From Alphaproteobacteria bacterium (GTDB lineage: Bacteria; Pseudomonadota; Alphaproteobacteria; Rhizobiales; Xanthobacteraceae), in NCBI GenBank assembly GCA_005883115.1, contig VAZQ01000344.1, forward strand, positions 1 through 21,009: a stretch of 21,009 bases of DNA. The letters are read 5' to 3'. Shown here in pieces: positions 14,916-21,009 of the stretch (within the stretch, counting starts at the first letter, position 1; every line of letters starts with the position of its first letter). A program made the position numbers and the translations under genes. Below the pieces are notes generated by a model. It had not been told where the DNA came from. It made no database searches and saw nothing but the letters and a program-made list of their open reading frames with translations.

Positions 14916-16449
14916 GGACATGGCCGCGAATGACGATCTCCCTCGACGGCAGCCCGCTCGGCGCGAGCCCGGCGGTTTTCAGCGCTTCGTCCGACAGAAC
15001 GACCTGGCATTCGAGCTCCTTCGTCAGCTCTTCCAGCCGCGCCGTGACGTTGACCGTGTCTCCCAGCGCCGTGAATACAACCGTATCGCGATAGCCGATG
15101 TCGCCGGTAATCACCTCTCCTGCGTGGACGCCGATCCCGAAGCGGATTGGATTGCGCTCGGCTTCGGCGAACATCTTGTTCAGATGGTCCACATTGCCGG
15201 CAACCATCGCGGCAGCATTGAGCGCCTGCCGGCAAGCCGTCGCCCGATCGGTATTGAGCCCGAACAAAGCCAAAAGCCCGTCGCCGACATACTGGTTCGG
15301 CTGGCCACCAGCCTCCATTACTGCTTGCGAGACCGCCGCCAGGAAGCGGTTGACGATGAACACGGTATCGAAAGGCAACCGCTTTTGCGCCATTTCGGTT
15401 GAGCCGCGCATGTCGACGAACATGCACGCGAGATAACGTTCTTCGCTCAGGTGAGTCTGGCTCTTGCCGTAGACAAAGGACGTGTCCGCCTGCGGCGGGA
15501 GAATGGGCACCAGCGAAATGTCGCTTTGCGGCCGCAATTGGCAGGCCAGACGGACCGCAGGATCGGCGCTGGCGCCGACGCGCTCCAGCACGAAGACTTC
15601 TCTCGTCGACGGCCGCGGCAACCTGCTGCGATCGCCATGGACGCGAATCCGGCAGGTAGAGCAGCGCCCCTTGCCGCCGCAGACGCTCGCATGCGGTAAC
15701 CGGTAGCGAAAGCTCGCCTCGAGCACGCTCAAGCCCTTGGGCACGCGGATCGTCCGGTCCGGATAGGTCAGGCGAATCATGCCGCGGCGCCGCTCCCTGA
15801 GGACGCGAACCCCGCGCGCCAGGAAAACCAAACCGATCGCGCCGGCATAGGCGAGCAGGAAATTGTTACGGATATTCTCGAGCGTGGCCCGTTGTGCCGG
15901 CGTTCCGATGCGCGCGGGACTTCGCCACTCGGCCACCTGTTCTGGCTGCTGGGCCAATTGCAGGACAACTTGCCCCTGCTGGTAGAATCCGAGCAGCGCA
16001 AGAGAGGGAAGCATAACCGCGCCGACGAGCAGCAGAGGCGCAATCCGCGGAAAGAACGACCGCAGACGCAGCCACAGATATATCCCGATACAGCCGTGAA
16101 TCCAGGCAACGAGCAGAACCGTGACCTGCATCACGCCGAAATCGGGCCTTACCAGCCACAGATTATACAGGGTCTGCCCATAACTTTTCTGCAGCCCCCA
16201 CAGCTCGGGTCCGAGCCGCTGGCCTATGGCATGCGTGCAAAGCAGCGCCGGAATACTAAGCCCGAAGATGAGCTGCACAGCCTCCGTCACTTTCCATTTG
16301 AAATTCCGGCGCTGGTAGAGCGCCCACAGTCCAAGCGATCCATGGATCGCGAGAGCGGGATAGAGCAGCAGCGTTCCGGGCAGGCTCCGCCACAACGCCA
16401 TGTGGAACCAAAGGCCGTACTCCATGGCGGCGAGCGAAATATTGCCCAA
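14911..16449 (-). CDS. cyaC: CyaC-like redox-sensing adenylate cyclase: main open frame of a gene interrupted at both ends
   Basis: The open frame gives 512 residues. A membrane domain (about 1-215) holds histidines H16, H36, H73 and H118 in hydrophobic segments, matching the tetra-histidine diheme-B anchor of succinate:quinone-oxidoreductase type. A [2Fe-2S] ferredoxin domain (about 224-318) has C257, C263, C266 and C303. A class III cyclase domain (about 335-512) has metal Asp D346 (FVDMRGST) and D390 (YVGDG), and FTALGDTVNVTAR, where Thr stands at the adenine-specifying position, as in class IIIb cyclases. Sinorhizobium CyaC of this build makes cAMP in response to quinone redox state. Here the frame appears broken: the N-terminal 40 or so residues continue at 16446-16571 in another frame, and the C-terminal tail at 14801-14915 in a third. 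Restoring both gives about 591 residues. It is either a pseudogene or carries sequence errors. Confidence 0.88.
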   Translation of the reverse strand: MGNISLAAMEYGLWFHMALWRSLPGTLLLYPALAIHGSLGLWALYQRRNFKWKVTEAVQLIFGLSIPALLCTHAIGQRLGPELWGLQKSYGQTLYNLWLVRPDFGVMQVTVLLVAWIHGCIGIYLWLRLRSFFPRIAPLLLVGAVMLPSLALLGFYQQGQVVLQLAQQPEQVAEWRSPARIGTPAQRATLENIRNNFLLAYAGAIGLVFLARGVRVLRERRRGMIRLTYPDRTIRVPKGLSVLEASFRYRLPHASVCGGKGRCSTCRIRVHGDRSRLPRPSTREVFVLERVGASADPAVRLACQLRPQSDISLVPILPPQADTSFVYGKSQTHLSEERYLACMFVDMRGSTEMAQKRLPFDTVFIVNRFLAAVSQAVMEAGGQPNQYVGDGLLALFGLNTDRATACRQALNAAAMVAGNVDHLNKMFAEAERNPIRFGIGVHAGEVITGDIGYRDTVVFTALGDTVNVTARLEELTKELECQVVLSDEALKTAGLAPSGLPSREIVIRGHVP

Positions 16450-16571
16450 CGAATGATGAAATGACTGAGCAGATAGGAGAAAAGGACAAGGCCGGCGGCG
16501 AGACGAACCTGCCTCACGCCGATGCTGCGCAGAAATGTGCGCGGATTAAAGCCGGCAGTGACCTGATCCAA
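16446..16571 (-). pseudogene. cyaC: Displaced N-terminal piece of the cyaC-like gene
   Basis: In a different frame, directly upstream, the sequence encodes TTG-initiated LDQVTAGFNPRTFLRSIGVRQ followed by the first membrane helix (RLAAGLVLFSYLLSHFI). This joins naturally to NISLAAMEYGLWFH of the main frame. The expected linking residues around the next conserved His-Leu-Gly are lost: the DNA reads ATCATTCG where ATCAATCATTCG would keep the frame. A 4-base loss within an ATCA-ATCA-like repeat (or any net one-base loss mod 3) explains the break near 16446-16458. The TTG start at 16571 is supported by a good Shine-Dalgarno. Confidence 0.75.
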
Positions 16572-16576
16572 TCGCT

Positions 16577-16581
16577 CCTCC
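16577..16581 (-). promoter_or_regulatory. Ribosome binding site fixing the TTG start of the cyaC-like gene
   Basis: Read on the minus strand, GGAGG is followed by AGCGA and then TTG (16571-16569). This is the best Shine-Dalgarno near the gene. It supports a start well upstream of ATG 16449, the first ATG of the main open frame, which falls inside the membrane domain. Confidence 0.65.
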
Positions 16582-16692
16582 GAGAAGATGATTGCGCTTG
16601 CCGGGGTCTGGTCGCCGTGGACCCCTGCGCCCAGCGTGGTGGGGAGACCGAGGATGGAAGTCGAGACTCTCCGGGCAGCATAACCGCTTTCC

Positions 16693-16857
16693 TTACGCGG
16701 ACCAATATCCTGCTGTCAGTGAATGGCTGCAAACCGGGCACCGAACATACGATCGCGCGCTGATATGGTCGGCGACGTAGCGGCCGGCGCCGCGGAGGAG
16801 CGCATCGTCCTCCTTACGCGTGACCGCCGCGCCGAAGCCGAATTTGCTCGGCGGCAT
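16693..16857 (-). pseudogene. N-terminal fragment of a molybdopterin-binding (xanthine dehydrogenase/CO dehydrogenase family) large subunit
   Basis: ATG 16857 begins 8 bases after the RND permease stop codon and reads 54 residues to TAA 16693. The first 31 or so (KFGFGAAVTRKEDDALLRGA, then GRYVADH) match the very characteristic N-terminus of xanthine dehydrogenase-family molybdopterin-binding subunits, which are normally about 750 residues. After ADH the similarity stops and the frame closes. The rest of the gene is not in the window; the next sequence is the upstream region of the cyaC-like gene. This looks like the left-over 5' end of a gene removed by deletion or rearrangement. Its position suggests it once followed the RND genes on the same strand. 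The call is from motif memory. Confidence 0.55.
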
Positions 16858-16865
16858 GGCCGCAC

Positions 16866-19800
16866 CTATTCTGCCGGCGCGGCTCGCGCCGCCGGCGCGC
16901 CGCGGCGCATCTTTTCCGCGATCCAGCGGCAGACCACGTAGAAGATCGGCGTGAAAATGAGCCCGAATGCCGTCACGCCGATCATGCCGGCAAACACCGC
17001 AGTACCCAACATCTGTCGCAGCTCCGCTCCGGCCCCGATCGCCCATACGAGCGGCATGACGCCGAAAATGAAGGCGAGCGAGGTCATCAGGATGGGCCGC
17101 AGCCGCAGCCGCGCCGCTTCCACGGCCGCGGCAAAGCGGTCGCGGCCTTGATCCTCGAGCTGTTTGGCAAACTCCACGATCAGAATCGCGTTCTTGGCGG
17201 CGAGCCCGATCAGCACGACGAATCCCACTTGGGTGAGAATATTGTTGTCCTGTCCGCGCAGGATCACGCCGCTAATCGCGGCAACGAGGCACATCGGCAC
17301 GATCATGATCACGGCAAGCGGAAGCGTCACGCTTTCGAATTGCGCGGCGAGCACGAGGAAGACGAACACGACGGCGAGCGCAAAGGCAAACATCGCGGTG
17401 TTTCCCGCCCTCACCTGCTGGAACGCGAGCGTCGTCCACTCATAACCGAAGCCGTCGGGCAGGGTCTCGGCGGCGAGCTTTTGCATGATGTCAATGGCTT
17501 GCCCTTGCGAATATCCGGCGGCGGGCGCGCCGTCGACCTCGGCGGCGGGGTAAAGGTCGTGACGCGGCACTCGGTACGGTCCGGCAATATTCCTCACGGT
17601 GGTGAACGAGCCAAGCGGCACCGTACTGCCAGCCGAATTGCGCACGCGAATATTCAAAATATCCTTAGGATCCATGCGATAGGGCGCGTCGGCCTGGGCG
17701 GTCACGCGGAACGTCTTGCCGAACAGGTTGAAGTCGTTGACGTAGGCCGAGCCGATATACACCTGCAGCGCGGCGAAACCCTCCGGCACGCTGATCCCGA
17801 GGAGTTGCGGCTTGGTGCGATCGATGTCGAGATAGAACTGCGGCGTCGAATTCTCGAACAAGGTGAACACCTGGCTGAGGCCCGGCGTTTGCGCGGCTTT
17901 GCTCATCATCGCGGTTGCGGCTTCGACCAAAGCTTGCGAACCGCGGCTTTGGCGGTCTTCCACCATCATCCGGAAGCCGCCGGTATTGCCGATGCCCGCG
18001 ATCGGCGGCGGCTGCACCACCAGGACCAGGCCCTCCTGGATGCCGGAGAGCCGCTTGAGTAGCTCACCCGTGATCCCCGCAGCGGATAGCTTGGGATCGC
18101 GCGCGCGATTGGCCCAATCCTCGAGGATCAGAAACACCGCGCCGGAATTCGGCGCATTGGTGAAGCTCGCGCCACTAAATCCGACGATGCTGACGGCGTG
18201 CGCGATGCCGGGCGTGTGCAGACAGATCTCGACCACCCGCCGCTGAACCTCGTCAGTGCGAGCCAAGGAGGAGCCGGGAGGCAACTGCAGTACCCCGATG
18301 AGATAGCCGCGGTCGACCTGCGGAATGAACCCGAGCGGCGTATTGCGGAATTCATTGAGCCCGTAGCCCAGGATGGCGACGTAGAGGACAAGCATGAGGC
18401 CGACAATGCGTACCGCGCGGCCGATCAGCCAATGATGGCCGCCGGCGAAACGATCAAATCCCCAGTTGAAGGCGGAGAAAAAAGCGCGCATCGGCCGCGC
18501 CCACCAGGCTACGTGCGGCTGCCGCGCCCGTGGTTTGAGCAGGAGCGCGCACATGGCCGGCGACAGCGTCAGCGACACGATCAGCGAGATGATGGTGGCG
18601 GCGGCAATCGTCAGCGCGAATTGACGATAGAATTGCCCGGAAATGCCGGTGATGAAGATCGAGGGCACGAACACCGCGCACAACACGAGTGCAATCGCGA
18701 TCAAGGCTTCCCCGACCTCGTCCATGCTCTTGTAGGCCGCCGCGCGCGGATCGAGTCCGGCCTCGATATTGCGCTCAACGTTCTCCACCACGACGATCGC
18801 ATCGTCGACCACAATGCCGATCGCGAGCACCAGCCCGAACAGGGAAAGATTGTTCAGCGTGAAGCCGAACATCGACATGAAAAAGAACGTGCCGACCAGC
18901 GAGACAGGAATGGCGACGATGGGAATGACCGCCGCGCGCCACGTCTGCAGGAACAAGATCACGACGAGCACGACAAGAATGATCGCCTCGAGGATCGTTT
19001 CCGTGACAGCGTCAACGGACTGCTTGATGAATTGGGTCGGATTATAGACGATTGTGTATTTGAGGCCGGCAGGAAAGCCACTCGACAATTGGTCCATCGT
19101 GTCGATGATGTTTTTCGCCGTCGCGAGCGCGTTCGAGCCCGGCCGCTGGAAGATGCCCAGCGCCACCGCGGGATCGCGGTCGAGATACGAATTGGTCGAG
19201 TAGTCCTGTGCCGCCAGTTCGATGCGAGCCACGTCGCGCAACCGCACCACGGCGCTCGCAGTCTGCTTGACGACGACGTTATAGAACTCGTCGGGATTGG
19301 CGAGACGCCCCAGCGTCTGCACCGCGATCTGAAACGCGCCCTGACGGGGGATCGGCGGCTGATCGAGCACACCGGAGGCGACCTGGACGTTTTGGCCCTG
19401 GAGCGCCAGAACCACGTCAGTTGCGGTCAAGCCCACCGTCTGCAGGCGGTCGGGATCGACCCAGATGCGCATCGAGTAATCGCGGCTGCCGAAGACGGTG
19501 ATCGAGCCAACCCCGTCAATGCGGGTGAGAATGTCGGTGATCGAGAGCGTCGCGTAATTCGAGATGAACAACGTATCGCGCGAGTCGTCGGGCGAGTAGA
19601 GGTGGACCACCATCATCAGATCGGGCGACTTTTTGGTCACAGTCACCCCGATGTTGCGCACCTCGCCCGGCAGGCGCGGCTGCGCGATGGCAACCCGGTT
19701 CTGCACTTGCACCTGCGCGATATCGAGGCTGGTGCCGAGCTCGAAGCTCACGTCGATGGAAAAGCGGCCGTCCGCCGTCGAATTCGAGGACATGTAGATC

Positions 19801-20030
19801 ACGTTCTCGACGCCGTTGATCTGCTGCTCGATCGGCGTGACCACGGTCGTGGCGACGATATCCGCGTTGGCGCCGGGATATTGGCCGGAGACGTTGATGG
19901 TCGGCGGCGCGATCTCCGGATATTGCGTCACCGGCAAGCGCGAATACGACACCCCGCCGATGATCAAGAAGACGATTGAAACGACCGCAGCGAAGATCGG
20001 CCGATCGATGAAAAAGTGCGAAATGCGCAT
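16866..20030 (-). CDS. RND multidrug efflux permease, AcrB/MexB (HAE1) type
   Basis: The product is 1054 residues, full length. It is an inner-membrane, proton-driven pump that exports drugs through a periplasmic adaptor and an outer-membrane channel. The N-terminus MRISHFFIDRPIFAAVVSIV is the standard first membrane helix. The proton relay is intact: D409 and D410 in GIVVDDAIVVVENVERN (equivalent to AcrB D407/D408) and K946 in GLAAKNAILIVEFAK (AcrB K940). Two large periplasmic domains separate the helices, including the funnel/docking stretch near LPPGSSLARTDEVQRRV. There is no frameshift. It starts 14 bases after the adaptor stop (20045-20047), so the two are one operon in adaptor-permease order. 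No outer-membrane factor follows; instead a truncated molybdoenzyme gene begins 8 bases after the stop. The substrate is not predictable. Confidence 0.96.
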   Translation of the reverse strand: MRISHFFIDRPIFAAVVSIVFLIIGGVSYSRLPVTQYPEIAPPTINVSGQYPGANADIVATTVVTPIEQQINGVENVIYMSSNSTADGRFSIDVSFELGTSLDIAQVQVQNRVAIAQPRLPGEVRNIGVTVTKKSPDLMMVVHLYSPDDSRDTLFISNYATLSITDILTRIDGVGSITVFGSRDYSMRIWVDPDRLQTVGLTATDVVLALQGQNVQVASGVLDQPPIPRQGAFQIAVQTLGRLANPDEFYNVVVKQTASAVVRLRDVARIELAAQDYSTNSYLDRDPAVALGIFQRPGSNALATAKNIIDTMDQLSSGFPAGLKYTIVYNPTQFIKQSVDAVTETILEAIILVVLVVILFLQTWRAAVIPIVAIPVSLVGTFFFMSMFGFTLNNLSLFGLVLAIGIVVDDAIVVVENVERNIEAGLDPRAAAYKSMDEVGEALIAIALVLCAVFVPSIFITGISGQFYRQFALTIAAATIISLIVSLTLSPAMCALLLKPRARQPHVAWWARPMRAFFSAFNWGFDRFAGGHHWLIGRAVRIVGLMLVLYVAILGYGLNEFRNTPLGFIPQVDRGYLIGVLQLPPGSSLARTDEVQRRVVEICLHTPGIAHAVSIVGFSGASFTNAPNSGAVFLILEDWANRARDPKLSAAGITGELLKRLSGIQEGLVLVVQPPPIAGIGNTGGFRMMVEDRQSRGSQALVEAATAMMSKAAQTPGLSQVFTLFENSTPQFYLDIDRTKPQLLGISVPEGFAALQVYIGSAYVNDFNLFGKTFRVTAQADAPYRMDPKDILNIRVRNSAGSTVPLGSFTTVRNIAGPYRVPRHDLYPAAEVDGAPAAGYSQGQAIDIMQKLAAETLPDGFGYEWTTLAFQQVRAGNTAMFAFALAVVFVFLVLAAQFESVTLPLAVIMIVPMCLVAAISGVILRGQDNNILTQVGFVVLIGLAAKNAILIVEFAKQLEDQGRDRFAAAVEAARLRLRPILMTSLAFIFGVMPLVWAIGAGAELRQMLGTAVFAGMIGVTAFGLIFTPIFYVVCRWIAEKMRRGAPAARAAPAE

Positions 20031-20044
20031 AACGCGGGCGTCGT

Positions 20045-20503
20045 TCAGTCGGTCTTGTCGGCCGCTTTCGCAGCAGGGACGCTCGCTTGCGGCGATGCCG
20101 GCTGCTCGTCAGGCGTTACCTTCTGCCCCTGGCGCACCCGCATCAAACCGTTGACCACCACGCGATCGCCGGCCGAGAGCCCATCCTTGATCACCCGCAG
20201 GTCATCGACCAGCTGGCCAAGCGTCACGTAACGCAGCCGCGCAACATTGTCTTGATCGATCACGTAGACGAATTTGCGCGCCTGCTCCGAGCCGATGGCC
20301 GCGTCCGGAAGCATCAGCGCTTGATATGGCGCGGAGGCCGGCACCTGCACGCGCGCGAACATGCCGGGTGTGAACAGGTTATCGGCATTGCTCAACTGCG
20401 CACGCCCCCGGATCGTGCCGGTCGCCCGGTCGATGACGTTGTCGACGAAATCCATCCGGCCCGCATGCGAGAAGTCGGTCTCGTCGAGCCGAGACCACCC
20501 ACC
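20045..20503 (-). pseudogene. C-terminal part of the RND efflux adaptor, out of frame with its N-terminal part
   Basis: This is the 3' portion of the membrane-fusion (adaptor) gene. The frame opens after an in-frame stop at 20504-20506 and reads SRLDETDFSHAGRMDFVDN, then IDRATGTIRGRAQL, TPGMFARVQVP and GDRVVVNGLMRVRQGQKVTP. These are the beta-barrel and membrane-proximal domains of AcrA/MexA-type adaptors. The end is an Ala/Pro/Lys-rich tail with stop at 20045. An isolated ATG exists at 20455 (MDFVDN), but this is mid-domain and not a natural start. The join to the N-terminal part needs one extra base between about 20485 and 20503. If the break is real, the pump has no working adaptor from this locus. 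Confidence 0.85.
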
Positions 20504-21009
20504 TCACTGCTGCCGCTCGCCAGCCGCTGGTAGCGCAGCAGGGCTCCCTCATCAAAGGTGAACTCGAAACGAATGGGATCGATCGAGACGATCGTTGCGA
20601 GCAAGGTGGTGTTGCCGCCGGCGCCTCCGGTCACCAGGTTGCCCTGCGTCACGCGGCGGTCGCCGATGCGGCCCGTGATTGGCGCCCGCAGCTCGGTGTA
20701 TTCGAGATCGAGCTCGGCCTGCCGGACCATAGCCTCGTTGGCCGCCACCGAGGCCTGGGCGTTGCGGAAGGCTTGGGCGCGCTGCTCGTAAATCTGCTCG
20801 CTGATGGTGCGCTCGCGCACAAGCTGCTGCCCGCGCGCCAAGTCCGACTGCGTGAAGACGACATTCGATTTTGCCGTCTCCAGATTGGCGCGCGCCTGAT
20901 CGAGAGTGTTCTGGAACGGCCGCTTATCGATGGTGAACAAGAGATCGCGCTGTTTGACGATCTGCCCGTCGCTGAAATGAATACGGTCGAGGTAGCCCGA
21001 CACTCGCGC
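20485..21009 (-). CDS. N-terminal part of the RND efflux periplasmic adaptor (partial at the window edge, frameshifted)
   Basis: The gene enters from the right edge, so its start and signal peptide are outside the window. Visible are the biotinyl-lipoyl half (SGYLDRIHFSDGQIVKQRDL, then FTIDKRPF), the alpha-helical hairpin (LDQARANLETAKSNVVFTQ through AELDLEYTELRAP), the second lipoyl half (ITGRIGDRRVTQGNLV) and the start of the beta-barrel (DPIRFEFTFDE, LLRYQRLASG). In this frame the protein then runs into unrelated residues and would end at 20392. The genuine continuation is in the next frame (bases 20503 to 20045). Known role: it links the inner-membrane RND pump to the outer-membrane channel. 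It is first in the operon with the permease gene. Confidence 0.88.

Noticed and set aside
18198..19979. Plus-strand open frame of 593 codons antisense to the RND permease
   Set aside because: Composition dominated by Arg, His, Asp and Glu, typical of the antisense of a membrane protein gene; no motif, and the permease on the other strand is certain.

Overview
GC-rich chromosomal window from an alphaproteobacterium, most likely of the order Hyphomicrobiales (Rhizobiales; Bradyrhizobium/Xanthobacteraceae-like). The order is inferred from a giant apolipoprotein-like coiled-coil protein resembling the growth pole ring protein GPR/RgsE of polar-growing rhizobia, from a CyaC-type diheme/[2Fe-2S] adenylate cyclase known from Sinorhizobium, and from the general gene style. 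No rRNA, tRNA, CRISPR array or insertion sequence is visible.

Layout. 1-3177 (+): 3' part of the GPR-like gene, closed by a strong hairpin terminator. 3383-3655 (+): small secreted four-cysteine protein. 3689-4783 (-): orphan periplasmic solute-binding protein, divergent from 4887-5873 (+), an L-Ala-D/L-Glu (dipeptide) epimerase. 6018-6446 (+): periplasmic ClpP-fold-like protein, convergent with 6338-7624 (-), an MFS transporter whose 3' end looks frameshifted. 7806-8795 (-): threonine/serine dehydratase. 9026-9805 (+): SDR oxidoreductase lacking the usual YxxxK residues. 9806-10267: a 462-base gap rich in inverted repeats, leading into 10268-11119 (+), a fumarylacetoacetate-hydrolase-family enzyme. 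11150-12609 (-): thiE-thiD, overlapping by ATGA, divergent from a stand-alone Lrp/AsnC ligand-binding (RAM) protein at 12740-12976 (+). 13141-14562 (-): class II cytochrome c and a diheme cytochrome c. 14801-16571 (-): cyaC-like redox-controlled adenylate cyclase, apparently broken at both ends by frameshifts. 16693-16857 (-): N-terminal scrap of a molybdopterin xanthine-dehydrogenase-family large subunit. 16866-21009 (-): RND multidrug efflux pump (permease complete; adaptor split by a frameshift and running off the window).

How the genes work together. The thiED pair makes and uses HMP-PP for thiamine phosphate. The adaptor and permease form one efflux operon. The two cytochromes sit beside a cyclase whose family reads quinone redox state, so 13.1-16.6 kb may be a respiratory/redox neighbourhood. 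The remaining genes are mostly single metabolic or transport units.

The most notable whole-window observation is that four apparent frameshifts in three minus-strand genes (MFS, cyaC twice, RND adaptor) all have the sense of a net one-base loss (mod 3). This could be sequencing or assembly error, or real gene decay. I see no convincing undescribed multi-gene system. The best candidates for novelty are the paired inverted repeats upstream of the FAH-family gene, the small four-cysteine secreted protein and the truncated ClpP-like periplasmic protein.
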